Assembly (NCBI GenBank): GCA_022791685.1
Contig: JAAVZO010000001.1
Coordinates: 124,001-188,000, forward strand
Direction: 5' to 3'
DNA from: Clostridiales bacterium
GTDB taxonomy: Bacteria > Bacillota > Clostridia > Oscillospirales > CAG-272
Length of the DNA: 64,000 nt
Positions 36,067 through 45,593 of the stretch are shown here, piece by piece. The notes under the pieces are model-generated. The model made no database searches. It was not told where the DNA came from and worked only from the letters and a program-made list of their open reading frames with translations. Numbering within the stretch: the stretch's first letter is position 1; the number at the start of each line of letters is the position of its first letter. Position numbers and translations under genes: made by a program.

Positions 36067-38004
36067 ATGTTCAAAATTAAATTTGAAGGTGCTGACGCAC
36101 TTGAATTCGACGCACCGATCTCGGTCTATGAAGCCGCAAAGGGTGCAGGACTTACCGATCGCTCCACGCTCGCTGTAAAAGCTGATGGAGAGATCCGTGA
36201 GCTTTCGTATGTCATCGACCATGACTGCGATGCAAAGCTTCTGACCTTTGCTGACGCTGACGGCAAGCACGTCTTCTGGCACACCGCCTCGCATATCCTC
36301 GCGCAGGCAGTTAAGCGACTCTATCCCGAAGCTAAGCTGACAATCGGTCCGGCTATCGAAAGCGGCTTCTACTACGACATCGACAGCGAGGTATCATTCA
36401 CTCCTGAGATACTCGCAAAGCTCGAAAGCGAAATGCAGAAGATAGTAAAAGAAAATCTGCTAATCGAGCGTTTCACTCTTCCGCGCGACGAAGCTATCAA
36501 ATTCATGGCTAAGCGTGAAGAGCCGTACAAAGTACAGCTCATCGAGGAGCTTCCAGAAGGTGAGGAGATATCCTTCTATAAGCAGGGCGAGTTTACCGAT
36601 CTCTGCGCAGGTCCTCACCTCCACGCTACCGGTTCGGTTAAGGCACTCAAACTTATTCAGTGTACCGGCGCATACTGGAAGGGCGATCAGAGCAATAAAC
36701 AGCTGCAGCGTATTTACGGTATCGCATTCCCGGCTAAGGATATGCTCAAGGAGCACCTTGCACAGGTTGAGGAAGCTAAGAAGCGCGACCACAATAAGCT
36801 TGGACGTGAGCTTGAACTGTTTACAACGGTTGATGTAATCGGTCAGGGACTCCCTGTACTACTTCCGAAGGGTGCACGCATTATTCAGCTTCTCCAGAGA
36901 TGGGTCGAGGATGAAGAGCAGAAACGTGGATATTTGCTTACTAAGACTCCACTTATGGCAAAATCCGACCTGTATAAAATTTCGGGACACTGGGATCACT
37001 ATAAAGAGGGTATGTTCGTACTCGGCGACGAGGAAAAGGACAAGGAAGTATTCGCACTCCGTCCGATGACCTGCCCATTCCAGTATCAGGTATTCCTGAA
37101 CCGTCAGCGTTCCTACCGTGACCTGCCTATGCGTCTTGGTGAGACTTCAACACTGTTCAGAAATGAGGACAGCGGTGAAATGCACGGACTTATCCGTGTT
37201 CGTCAGTTCACGATTTCTGAAGGACATCTTATTCTCCGTCCCGAACAGCTTGAAGAAGAATTCAAGGGCTGCGTAGAGCTTGCAAAGCATATGCTCGATA
37301 CGATCGGACTCGGTGAAGATGTAAGCTATCGCTTCTCGCAGTGGGATTCTAACGACCGCGCTAAGTATATCGGTACTGAGGAGCAGTGGAATGAAGCTCA
37401 GGACGTAATGAAGAAGATTCTCGACGATATCGGAATAGAATACGCTATCGGTATTGGTGAGGCTGCATTCTACGGTCCGAAGCTTGATATCCAGATCAGA
37501 AACGTACACGGCAAAGAAGATACGCTTATCACTATTCAGATAGACCAGATGCTCGCTGAAAAGTTCGGCATGGAGTATATCGACGTTGACGGTCAGAAAC
37601 GCCGTCCGTATATCATCCACAGAACCTCTATTGGTTGCTATGAGCGTACACTTGCACTGCTTATCGAGAAATACGCAGGTGCGTTCCCAATGTGGCTATC
37701 ACCGACACAGGTCGCTGTACTTCCGATCGGAACAGAGCAGTATGAATACGCTGAGGAAGTAAACCGTAAGCTCGAAGCTGTCGGAATCCGCACATTCCTT
37801 GATGAGCGCAACGAGAAGATCGGATACAAGATCCGCTCGGCTCAGCTCGAAAAGACTCCGTATATGCTGGTTATAGGCGAAAAGGAAATGAACAGCGGTA
37901 TGGTCGCAGTTCGTCACCGCAGTGGAACAGACCTTGGTGCAATGCCGTTTGATGAGTTCCTCGCAAAGGCGCTGCTTGAGATAAATACTAAAGAGAGAAA
38001 ATAA
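36067..38004 (+). CDS. thrS: Threonyl-tRNA synthetase (645 aa)
   Basis: Domain order is the full bacterial one: TGS (about 1-62), editing domain with the HxxxH site in FWHTASHILAQAVKRL, catalytic class II core (motif 2 around FRNEDSGEMHGLIRVRQFT, motif 3 near HRTSIGCYERTLALLIE), and anticodon-binding domain (VAVLPIGTEQYEYAEEV onward). The ATG at 36067 follows GGAAAGGTAA and gives the conserved start MFKIKFEGADALEF. Expression is controlled by the T-box in front. A terminator follows. Confidence 0.97.
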   Translation: MFKIKFEGADALEFDAPISVYEAAKGAGLTDRSTLAVKADGEIRELSYVIDHDCDAKLLTFADADGKHVFWHTASHILAQAVKRLYPEAKLTIGPAIESGFYYDIDSEVSFTPEILAKLESEMQKIVKENLLIERFTLPRDEAIKFMAKREEPYKVQLIEELPEGEEISFYKQGEFTDLCAGPHLHATGSVKALKLIQCTGAYWKGDQSNKQLQRIYGIAFPAKDMLKEHLAQVEEAKKRDHNKLGRELELFTTVDVIGQGLPVLLPKGARIIQLLQRWVEDEEQKRGYLLTKTPLMAKSDLYKISGHWDHYKEGMFVLGDEEKDKEVFALRPMTCPFQYQVFLNRQRSYRDLPMRLGETSTLFRNEDSGEMHGLIRVRQFTISEGHLILRPEQLEEEFKGCVELAKHMLDTIGLGEDVSYRFSQWDSNDRAKYIGTEEQWNEAQDVMKKILDDIGIEYAIGIGEAAFYGPKLDIQIRNVHGKEDTLITIQIDQMLAEKFGMEYIDVDGQKRRPYIIHRTSIGCYERTLALLIEKYAGAFPMWLSPTQVAVLPIGTEQYEYAEEVNRKLEAVGIRTFLDERNEKIGYKIRSAQLEKTPYMLVIGEKEMNSGMVAVRHRSGTDLGAMPFDEFLAKALLEINTKERK

Positions 38005-38009
38005 GCACG

Positions 38010-38045
38010 ATAAATCCCGTATTATAAAAATAATACGGGATTTAT
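38010..38045. terminator. Bidirectional terminator between thrS and the third solute-binding gene
   Basis: A perfect 16-bp stem (ATAAATCCCGTATTAT) with a 4-base loop lies between the convergent genes. Confidence 0.85.
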
Positions 38046-38062
38046 TTATATTATATATTAAA

Positions 38063-39552
38063 TTAGCCAAGCTTACTTACGTCTTCCATGAATTTTTCTA
38101 TTTCAGCCTCAGCGCCTGACGCATACATAGCATACCAAGTAGAAAATGAGCCGTTGCCATCTCTGACAACACACCGAGGGATCGCATAGAACAAGTTGAT
38201 CATATTCTCAGAAAATCCACGATAATTTATACCAGCATCGTATACAACATTGTCATAAATTATACTCATCATTTCCTTCGAATCTTCATCTCGTGAAAGC
38301 TTCTCACCAAGTACAAAATTATAATATGCAGGAATAGTAGTATTACCACTATAAAGTGCAAGCAATTCAATGACTTTACTAACCATTTCAGTATTTCCTA
38401 CAGTTTTAGGCACACACATAAGCCCGCTCCAGTCATTCGTATGATAAGTCTCCTGCATTTCATCAAGCTTAGGATATGGAAGTATACCAAAATCAACTGT
38501 TGTATCACAATATTTATACAAAGTATTGAATGAGATCATCTGAAAAAGCGAGCGTCCACGTGAAATATCGAGTCTGTCTTCATCACTGTCTTGAAAATCA
38601 AATATATATACATCATTTGATCTGTTGACAAGTTTATCAAGTTTTTCAATAAGTGTTATAGTACGCTCATTATTGACTGATAATTTCATAGCTCCGCTGC
38701 TGTCCTTGCTCATAAGATAGATATCGCTTGAATAATAGAAGCTATTCCAAAACCAATCATTCTCAGTGGCAAGTCCATACTGATCATTAAAATCAAGCGC
38801 ACCGTTTCCATCAAGGTCACGAGTAACAGCTGAACACATTTCGCTGAACTTATCAATGGTCCATTTTCCGCTTCTGACAAGTTCATATGGATCTTCAATA
38901 GAGTATTGCTCGATCATATCTTTATTGAACAAGATACAGTTCGGGTCGGGCAGCATATAATCCGAAACAGCGTAAAACATATGCCCATTAAGCGATAAAT
39001 TTTCGTTGCAGTTCTGATTCCAGTAGCTTCTTGAAAAATCACAGTATTCGAAATCATTCCAGTCATAAAGCATATCTTCTATGACCATGTTATCAATACC
39101 GGCAATACAATGGGTCAGCACAAGCTGATATGTATCATCGCCAGACATAACCGTACTGCGGACATTTTGCGGAACATCATTTATGTAACCGTCAATGATA
39201 TGTGTAATGTCTACATTAAGGTATTCCTCGACTTTAACAGTACGTTCATAGATCGCGTCATTCATCGCCTCACCATTTTGCTCATCTGCAAAAAAGTAAT
39301 TCGAATATAATCCCCAATCTGGAGCAAAAATGGTAAATTTCTCTCCACCATAATCAGTCCGATCAAATCCGGGGCTAAACTCAACATCACCGGCGACAGT
39401 TGTATTTTCGCTTCCAATAGGTTCAGTTGTTTCTAATAACCCCCCCCCGACTTTGAGCAGGAGACGAGTGAAAACATACCTACGCACAACGAAAGTGAAG
39501 TTATCCGCAGCAGCACGTTTTGCGATTCTGGACCAAACGAATAATTTTTCAT
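38063..39552 (-). CDS. Solute-binding lipoprotein, frame broken at a G9 tract (phase-variable candidate)
   Basis: From the ATG at 39552 (GGAGG site just upstream) the frame reads a typical lipoprotein signal ending in lipobox FSLVSC (Cys32), then SKSGGG and a stop six codons behind the Cys, because a G9 tract (39440-39448) lies there. Downstream of the tract a different frame is open to 38063 and encodes a normal solute-binding domain (NGEAMNDAIYERTVKVEEYLN, YELVRSGKWTIDKFSEM, DLDGNGALDFNDQYGL). One more G (G10) or two fewer (G7) would join both into a ~496-aa protein like the paralogue at 34197. So the gene is off, slippage-expressed, or carries a homopolymer sequencing error. Its promoter and ribosome binding site are intact, which argues against decay. 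Confidence 0.85.
39440..39448 (-). repeat. G9 tract (coding strand) breaking the lipoprotein frame
   Basis: On the coding (minus) strand C, nine G, T. It lies just after the lipobox, the same relative place as the in-frame G9 in the paralogue at 34302. Confidence 0.9.
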
Positions 39553-39571
39553 TGCTATTCCTCCATAAATA

Positions 39572-39583
39572 TGAAATATTTCA
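39572..39583. promoter_or_regulatory. Palindrome TGAAATATTTCA, possible operator
   Basis: A perfect 12-bp palindrome just downstream of the -10 box of the third solute-binding gene, between promoter and ribosome binding site. A repressor site is plausible; no regulator can be named. Confidence 0.35.
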
Positions 39584-39588
39584 CATAT

Positions 39589-39617
39589 ATTATATCGCAT
39601 TATAACAATTTAATCAA
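39589..39617 (-). promoter_or_regulatory. Promoter of the third solute-binding gene
   Basis: On the minus strand TTGATT (39612-39617) and TATAAT (39589-39594) are 17 bases apart, ~40 bases before the ATG at 39552. Confidence 0.65.
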
Positions 39618-39773
39618 TGTAAAAAATAAGTGATTATATGTAAATATCAGTAAATTCGTATTTTAGTGAGAATATTTTACTGTAAAAAGGCAATGTAAGA
39701 TTTATAGAAATTGGATCTAAATAATTAACAAAATATCAGTTCCAAAAATTTTTTATTTTTTTTGAAAAACCTA

Positions 39774-39802
39774 TTGACAAATCGATTCGAATGTGATATA
39801 AT
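39774..39802 (+). promoter_or_regulatory. tRNA-Glu promoter
   Basis: TTGACA (39774-39779), 17 bases, TATAAT (39797-39802). The spacer and flanks are almost identical to those of the tRNA-Val promoter at 56266-56294. Confidence 0.85.
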
Positions 39803-39820
39803 ATATATGTTCCGTGGTGA

Positions 39821-39895
39821 GGCCTGTTGGTCAAGCGGCTAAGACGTCGCCCTCTCAAGGCGAAAACATGGGTTCGATTCCCGTACGGGTCACCA
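39821..39895 (+). tRNA. tRNA-Glu (CTC anticodon)
   Basis: A cloverleaf can be drawn: acceptor GGCCTGT with ACGGGTC (two G-U pairs), anticodon stem TCGCC/GGCGA enclosing loop CTCTCAA with anticodon CTC, T-arm around GGTTCGATTCC, and an encoded CCA end (39893-39895). The anticodon reads GAG, hence glutamate. A consensus promoter precedes and a terminator follows. Confidence 0.85.
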
Positions 39896-39897
39896 AA

Positions 39898-39930
39898 AAC
39901 TCCAATGTAGTAAGCATTGGAGTTTTTTAT
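39898..39930 (+). terminator. tRNA-Glu terminator
   Basis: AACTCCAATG pairs perfectly with CATTGGAGTT around a 7-base loop, followed by a T-run. Confidence 0.85.
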
Positions 39931-39946
39931 TTATATTAGCTAAAAG

Positions 39947-39980
39947 AAACAGCACATGACACAAATGTCATGTGCTGTTT
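39947..39980 (-). terminator. Terminator of the GH32-isomerase operon
   Basis: A perfect 15-bp stem (AAACAGCACATGACA) with a 4-base loop ends three bases from the stop codon of the minus-strand isomerase gene. Confidence 0.85.
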
Positions 39981-39982
39981 CG

Positions 39983-40774
39983 CTATTTACAATTCGCGAT
40001 AAGCGCAAGTTTTGCTGCGGCAATTTCGGATATATCATTAAAGTTGTGATTGTATACCTCGATCACGTATTTTCCGCTATATCCATTTGATTCAATATGC
40101 GAAATAATGTTGTCAAGCTCGAGCGTACCAGCATACGGAAGTCGGCATTCGCCATCCTTCCAGTCGTTGATATGAACGTGTACGATATCACCACCCATAG
40201 CATCGAGCATATCATGTGGATCATATCCACCACGTACTGTTTGCTTCACATCGAATACAAAACTGATATTACCTACACCAAATCGCTCATGCAGCTCACG
40301 CATGAATTCGGGATCGCCACCACGGGCACTCGATACGTTTTCATGTGCAAGGATCGTACCCTCACGACGCGCAGTCTCCATCAACATATCGAGCACCTCG
40401 CAGTAATTATCCATGCCAAAGAATGGCGCGCGCGTCGCGTCACCGTGGAACACAGTAAACTTCGCTCCAAGATAAGCCGCCGCATGGAAATATTTCTTAT
40501 AAAACTCCGCCGACTCGGCGGCTCTTTTTTTGTATGCAGAGAAAAACAACATATACTCATACCCTGACGTAAATGGGTGTATTGATGTTATTATCGTTCC
40601 AGTATCGCGGCAATGCTCAGCTATCCGCCTTAAATATGGCTCTTCAAGCTCAGAAAAGCTGTTCATAAATATTTCAATATTCCTAAATCCAAGGTCGGTG
40701 CATTTCTTAATTGATTCAAAAGTCTCTCTCGGATAAAAGCAGGCGCTTGAAAGTCCTATACGCGTTTCATTCAT
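39983..40774 (-). CDS. Sugar phosphate isomerase/epimerase, xylose-isomerase-like TIM barrel (263 aa)
   Basis: The sequence has the AP-endonuclease-2/xylose-isomerase barrel pattern: FTVFHGDATRAPF, LAHENVSSARGGDP with a metal-ligand Glu, SFVFDVKQTVRGGYDP, IVHVHINDWKDGECRLPYAGTLE and KYVIEVYNHNF. Such enzymes isomerise or epimerise ketoses or inositol derivatives in the cytoplasm. The ATG overlaps the stop codon of the GH32 gene (ATGA), so it probably processes products of that enzyme. The exact substrate is not known. Confidence 0.88.
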   Translation of the reverse strand: MNETRIGLSSACFYPRETFESIKKCTDLGFRNIEIFMNSFSELEEPYLRRIAEHCRDTGTIITSIHPFTSGYEYMLFFSAYKKRAAESAEFYKKYFHAAAYLGAKFTVFHGDATRAPFFGMDNYCEVLDMLMETARREGTILAHENVSSARGGDPEFMRELHERFGVGNISFVFDVKQTVRGGYDPHDMLDAMGGDIVHVHINDWKDGECRLPYAGTLELDNIISHIESNGYSGKYVIEVYNHNFNDISEIAAAKLALIANCK

Positions 40775-42276
40775 TTGATTGTACTGATCACCATCCTATC
40801 AAGTGAAGCCTCACCGTACATCATAAGCTCATCGCCATTCATCTCAGCATCAAATGAACCAAACATTCTTCCCTCTCCGTCGAATATTTCAATTCCATAT
40901 CTGTCCGCAATTACGATAATATTCACACGTCCATTGTCAATACACAATGGCATTGATCTTCCGGAAACAGAAACCATACCTCCAGCAGCGTCAAGCTTGA
41001 TATCATTTCCGCAAAGCTTGATATTCACGCTTTCATTAAAGCTTGACAGACTCAATTCGAGCTTACACGGAGTCGAAGTATTGAGCTTTACGCCTTGCGA
41101 CGGCATAGCTTCGTATACCTCTTTTTCATTAAAAGCAGCATTCACCTCACGTGCAGGCAAAATTCGCAAGCTTCCATTTGACAGCGACATTTCACACGGA
41201 ACGCTCATCTCACAATTAAAGCGCTTTGACGGTATTCCTGTAAACTGATTCCAGCTAAAGCGAATACGACGTTCGCCAGAGTGCAGGCTCTGTGCAGCAT
41301 ATGCCTTGACAAAACCAAATTTTGACGGCTGAGAGAAATTATAAAATCCATGTTCAATATCAAAATCACCGACAATGCAGCAATCATGCGCACCCGTCAA
41401 TACCCATTTGCGCGTTCCATCGCTGTCGGTGAGCGGATAAAAGTCCGGACACTCGTTATCACCCGGAAGGCTAAGTGTCTGCAATAATTTCCAGTCAATC
41501 AAATTCTCACTCGTAAGCAGCGCATATTCGTCGCCTTCAAGGTATAGCGCCATTATGTATACACCAGACTCTGGGTCACGGATCACCTTCGGATCACGGT
41601 TCTCTCCCTTGATATGTGGCACTATTGGATTGCCTGCATATTTGTGGAATGTCTTCGCGCCATCGGTACTGTATGCGAGACACTGTGTAAATTTTACCCC
41701 CGCGTTCAATTCTCGATTATTTCCAGCTGCGGTATAATACAGCAGCAATGTGTCATGCTCATTTTCCTTAAGTCCAAGCAGATTGTCGCTGTCAATAATC
41801 GCGCTGCCTGAGTACATATCTCCAAGCTCGTCTGGGTAAAGCACGTCTCCAAGCTCAGTCCAATTTATAAGGTCCTCGCTTACCGCGTGTCCCCAGTGCA
41901 TATTTCCCCAATCACATCCGAGTGGATTGTGTTGGAAGAACATATGATATTTTCCCTCATAGAAAACCATTCCGTTCGGGTCGTTGAGCCAACCCTGTTC
42001 AGCTGAAAAATGCAGCATGGGTCGAACCGACTCGCTCGGGAATTCCGGCTTTTTCGCACTAAATCCAAAGCTCTTGCCTGATTCATGCGATACGGTCATA
42101 TCAATACCGTAATATGGTGATAAATCATAATAGAATACACTTTCAGCAGCTGCAAAATCGACTCGTGCATTGAGGTCGATAATAAAGCGCTCACCATCAT
42201 ATAAGCGGACCTTTGTTACAGGCGCTGCCTTAGATACCGGTACAAGTAAGTAACGGGTAGAATCAGATATAAACAT
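40771..42276 (-). CDS. Glycoside hydrolase family 32 beta-fructofuranosidase (501 aa)
   Basis: The three acidic motifs of GH32 are present: WLNDPNG (nucleophile Asp99), NRDPKVIRDP (transition-state Asp) and NECPDFYPL (acid/base Glu), followed by a C-terminal beta-sandwich. An extra ~80-residue N-terminal segment precedes the catalytic domain. There is no signal peptide, so it likely cleaves imported sucrose or fructo-oligosaccharides. The ATG at 42276 follows GGAGG. It is translationally coupled to the isomerase gene. Confidence 0.93.
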   Translation of the reverse strand: MFISDSTRYLLVPVSKAAPVTKVRLYDGERFIIDLNARVDFAAAESVFYYDLSPYYGIDMTVSHESGKSFGFSAKKPEFPSESVRPMLHFSAEQGWLNDPNGMVFYEGKYHMFFQHNPLGCDWGNMHWGHAVSEDLINWTELGDVLYPDELGDMYSGSAIIDSDNLLGLKENEHDTLLLYYTAAGNNRELNAGVKFTQCLAYSTDGAKTFHKYAGNPIVPHIKGENRDPKVIRDPESGVYIMALYLEGDEYALLTSENLIDWKLLQTLSLPGDNECPDFYPLTDSDGTRKWVLTGAHDCCIVGDFDIEHGFYNFSQPSKFGFVKAYAAQSLHSGERRIRFSWNQFTGIPSKRFNCEMSVPCEMSLSNGSLRILPAREVNAAFNEKEVYEAMPSQGVKLNTSTPCKLELSLSSFNESVNIKLCGNDIKLDAAGGMVSVSGRSMPLCIDNGRVNIIVIADRYGIEIFDGEGRMFGSFDAEMNGDELMMYGEASLDRMVISTIK

Positions 42277-42295
42277 AATTGTTTCCTCCAAAAAA

Positions 42296-42841
42296 TTATA
42301 GTATTTTAATCATAAAATATTCTTTCAGCATAGTACCATCTCGAAGCCGTATTGCATTCGGCTTCTCTGCAACTATACGAAAGCCCATTTTTTCATATAA
42401 ATGTTTCGCACGCTCGTTGCCTTCAATAAATTCAAGCTCAAGCTGCGTGGCTCCATATTGCTTAGCAATTTCAATCATTTCATTAAACATAGCCGTACCG
42501 ATACCGAGATTCCAATACTCGTGTTTCAGCGCAATTGCAACTGAAGCGCGATGTGCAACCTTCATTCGCTTCTTAAAGCTGAGCTGGCAGTTGCCGGCAA
42601 TTTTACCGCAAATCTCGCATACGATCATTATGTTATACGGAGAATCATTCAGTCCCTGCAAATACTTAGCTTCCTGCTCAGGTGTTTCGGTACACTCCTC
42701 CGGGTAGCGCAAAATGAAATCGGTTTCGCCAGCTATAGTTTTAAGATAATCCATCATCTCAGTCGCATCTTTTGAATCTGGAGCACGAAATATCGCGCTT
42801 CTTCCGTTTTTAAGAGTCATGATCTTTGTTTGGTATAGCAT
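42296..42841 (-). CDS. GNAT family N-acetyltransferase (181 aa)
   Basis: The acetyl-CoA fold is visible: IMIVCEICGKIAGNCQLSFKKR, ASVAIALKHEYWNLGIGTAMFNEMIEIAKQYG with the Q/RxxGxG/A-type loop (NLGIGTA), and LEFIEGNERAKHLYEKMGFRIVAEKPNAIRLRDG. It resembles RimJ/RimL- and SpeG-like acetyltransferases. AAGGGGG precedes the ATG at 42841. It is codirectional with and just upstream of the GH32 gene (20 bases), perhaps in one transcript. Confidence 0.9.
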   Translation of the reverse strand: MLYQTKIMTLKNGRSAIFRAPDSKDATEMMDYLKTIAGETDFILRYPEECTETPEQEAKYLQGLNDSPYNIMIVCEICGKIAGNCQLSFKKRMKVAHRASVAIALKHEYWNLGIGTAMFNEMIEIAKQYGATQLELEFIEGNERAKHLYEKMGFRIVAEKPNAIRLRDGTMLKEYFMIKIL

Positions 42842-42947
42842 AATTGTTCCCCCTTATATTCCATAAATTGATTGATGCAATTTTCGTCGTTTTATGTTAT
42901 AATATATACAACACAATATATAAAATAGTCGAAAGGAATATAACATA

Positions 42948-43208
42948 ATGAAAAAATTGACAATTTACAAGAAATTTCGCCAACATCACTTTGCACGCGG
43001 CGCATTTATGATACTGCGCTGCGGACTGCCAATAATTGCCGCTGAACTGATATTCATCGCCATTAGCCTATCAATGATGACAAGCTACGATATTACACGG
43101 CTTTGCGAATACATACACTCGATTATCGAGCATATCATAATGTCGCTTACGCTCATTGTTGGTGGTGCGTTGTTGTTCGACCTCGCATGGCACGAACATC
43201 ATGACTGA
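42948..43208 (+). CDS. Small two-helix membrane protein (86 aa)
   Basis: An unknown small protein with a basic N-terminus (MKKLTIYKKFRQHHF) and two hydrophobic segments (LPIIAAELIFIAISLSMM and IIMSLTLIVGGALLFDLAW), ending in HEHHD. AAAGGA lies ten bases before the ATG. It is opposite in direction to its neighbours and overlaps the end of the helicase gene by ten bases. It stands at the edge of the defence island, but a role there is conjecture. Confidence 0.65.
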   Translation: MKKLTIYKKFRQHHFARGAFMILRCGLPIIAAELIFIAISLSMMTSYDITRLCEYIHSIIEHIIMSLTLIVGGALLFDLAWHEHHD

Positions 43209-45532
43209 TATTCAGCCAGCATTTCTGGAAGTCTCCTCATAATCTCGTCAGTGCGCAGCTTATCCGCCGCATACTGACGACGTAACAGCTCAGCTGGTAT
43301 ATAGTCGTCGTACTTCTCAAAAACTGGCATTTCATTTATATTCACAAGCTTCGATTTGTCTATCCCCTCCTTTTCAGCTATATCACAAAGTCCCTTGATG
43401 AAGGTATAGTCGTTTCCATTCTCCATCTTGAACATCATGTAATAGCAGCCGTCAAATTCAAGATTCGTCAGCTTGAAGCGTCCGGAATTGTGCGTGATAA
43501 ACTTGCGCAGCGTTCTGAATGAGCGCGTACCGAGCCACGGGAACAGACACCACGTGTACCCGCCGAGTGATACCAACGAATGATTCAGCATACCGGTATT
43601 GCGTACAAGATTGCGCACAACTTCAAGTCTATGACGAGCATTCGGCTTAAGATATGGATATACCGTATCTTCTTCAAGCACCTTGCGCATACGCTGCAAT
43701 ATCTTCGTGTGAATCTCGCCATAATCACCAGGCCATGATACCTCCATCTTACCCTTAACTGCCTTGACATATATCAGTTTGCGGGCAATGTCGAGCTCCT
43801 CGACCTCCCACACTCGTCCGGCAAGTGCAAAACGGTCGCCGACCGGCGGCGGAGTGGTTATTGTTCCGATCTCATCAGATTCGCAGCGCACCGTATAATC
43901 TTCGCTGTCCTTGAATACCGCGTAGAACTTAAAGCTGTTGACCAAGCGCTCGCCTTTGAGTCCAACGATGAGTCCCTTTTCCTCAGTCATTTCGAGAAAA
44001 TCATTTTGCAGCATACCTAAAAGCAGCGTCTTATAATCTTCCTTTGTGATCTGCTTGAATGGCGGCAGCGACATAATACGCTCAGCCAGCCGCTTCGGAG
44101 TCAGTTCGCCGGATGAAGCTACCGTACTGAGCGTCTGCTGAAACGCAAGGCTGAACGGCATTGTTTTGACCATAGGCGGCTCAATGAATTTTTCCTCAAT
44201 ATACAGCTGCACAATTGCGATAGCCCTAAGAAAGCTCCATGGGATAAGCTGCGGCAAGGGGGCGTTCGGCAGTGGATTTTCCTCACGGAATACCATCATC
44301 ATTTCAGGCGGAGTCCCTCTCCGTCCAGAACGTCCGAGCCGCTGCAAAAAGCTCGACACTGAGTTCGGCGCGTCGTTCTGCACTATACGCTCGAGCCGTC
44401 CGATATCGATTCCAAGCTCCATTGTGACTGTCGCGCAGACTACGCACTTCTGCTCGTCGTCCTTCATTCGCGATTCCGCCTCTTCGCGTATCGACGCTGA
44501 GAGGTTGCCGTGATGTATCAAAAAGTTATCCGGCTCGTTTCGATTATCGGCTATCTGACGCAGCGTAGCAGTGATGTACTCGGTTTCTTCACGCGAATTT
44601 GAAAAAACTATCGCCTTCTTGTTTCGCACGCAGTCGTACATATACTCATACCCTGGGTCGATTTCGACCTTGCCGTGCGAGGTTTGGTCAAGGGGCTGCT
44701 CGACAGGCGGCATATCCTTATCTTCGGCTTCAGCTTTAGCCGAATCGGTAGTCTCAGCAGAATCAAACATTGCTGCCGATTCACCGCCATTTGCAAAATC
44801 ATGGCTCTGGTCGAAATCCTCTCCCTGAATAAAGAAATGCTCCATACCGATACGCCATTTCGTATTGCCTTCATTTATCGTTGGAGTGATCGTTTCAACA
44901 CCAGTGCCGCCTCCGAGCCAGTCCGCCGCCAGCTGCGCGTCACCGATGGTCGCCGACAATCCGATACGGCGCGGGATATGCCCGATAATTCTTGCAAGCC
45001 GCACTAACTGGCATATTATCTGATTACCACGGTCAGTGCCAGTCAGTGTGTGGATCTCGTCTATGACGATAAATCGCAGGTCTCCGAACAATCTTACGAG
45101 GTCATTCGAGCGATTCATAAGCAGACTTTCGAGCGATTCGGGCGTTATCTGCAATATTCCCTGCGGATTTTTCAAAAGCTTAGCCTTATGCGACTGCGCA
45201 ACATCGCCGTGCCAGTGGAACACAGGAATGCCAGATAGGTCGAGTAGTTCGTCAAGACGCAAAAACTGGTCGTTTATCAGGCTTTTGAGCGGCGCAATGT
45301 ATAGAGCGCCGACGCTGTTCGGCATATTTTCACTCATAAGTGAAATAATCGGAAAGAACGCCGCTTCGGTCTTGCCTGACGCGGTAGACGAGGTGATGAG
45401 CAGATTTTTGTTTGTCTCAAATATCACGCGCGCCGCCGCGAGCTGGACCGCACGCAGATCCTGCCAGCCGTTATTATATATAAAATCCTGTATGAACGGC
45501 GAAAATCGGTAGAATATTTCGTTATCTGTCAT
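43199..45532 (-). CDS. sngC: Lhr-like DEAD/DEAH helicase, Shango SngC-like (777 aa)
   Basis: A superfamily 2 helicase: Q-motif region, Walker A TASGKT (residues 50-55), motif Ib-like TPESLESLL, DEIH at 158-161, SAT in GLSATIGD, and motif VI QRLGRSGRRG. An acidic insert occupies about 250-290 between the RecA domains. The C-terminal half is the winged-helix and beta-barrel region of Lhr/BrxHI-type helicases. In the Shango defence system such a helicase acts with a TerB-domain protein and an ATPase; both occur 1.6 kb away on the same strand. The two cassettes are separated by a GNAT gene and an opposing PadR-DUF2812 pair. Confidence 0.85.
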   Translation of the reverse strand: MTDNEIFYRFSPFIQDFIYNNGWQDLRAVQLAAARVIFETNKNLLITSSTASGKTEAAFFPIISLMSENMPNSVGALYIAPLKSLINDQFLRLDELLDLSGIPVFHWHGDVAQSHKAKLLKNPQGILQITPESLESLLMNRSNDLVRLFGDLRFIVIDEIHTLTGTDRGNQIICQLVRLARIIGHIPRRIGLSATIGDAQLAADWLGGGTGVETITPTINEGNTKWRIGMEHFFIQGEDFDQSHDFANGGESAAMFDSAETTDSAKAEAEDKDMPPVEQPLDQTSHGKVEIDPGYEYMYDCVRNKKAIVFSNSREETEYITATLRQIADNRNEPDNFLIHHGNLSASIREEAESRMKDDEQKCVVCATVTMELGIDIGRLERIVQNDAPNSVSSFLQRLGRSGRRGTPPEMMMVFREENPLPNAPLPQLIPWSFLRAIAIVQLYIEEKFIEPPMVKTMPFSLAFQQTLSTVASSGELTPKRLAERIMSLPPFKQITKEDYKTLLLGMLQNDFLEMTEEKGLIVGLKGERLVNSFKFYAVFKDSEDYTVRCESDEIGTITTPPPVGDRFALAGRVWEVEELDIARKLIYVKAVKGKMEVSWPGDYGEIHTKILQRMRKVLEEDTVYPYLKPNARHRLEVVRNLVRNTGMLNHSLVSLGGYTWCLFPWLGTRSFRTLRKFITHNSGRFKLTNLEFDGCYYMMFKMENGNDYTFIKGLCDIAEKEGIDKSKLVNINEMPVFEKYDDYIPAELLRRQYAADKLRTDEIMRRLPEMLAEYQS

Positions 45533-45593
45533 ATTCTCGAACCTTTCTAATAGACTATTAGACGGAATTTTCCCGTCTTTTTTATTTTAGTAC

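Noticed and set aside
45561-45585. Hairpin GACGG...CCGTC with T-run upstream of padR
   Set aside because: Only five base pairs, and no plus-strand gene ends there, so a terminator role is not supported.
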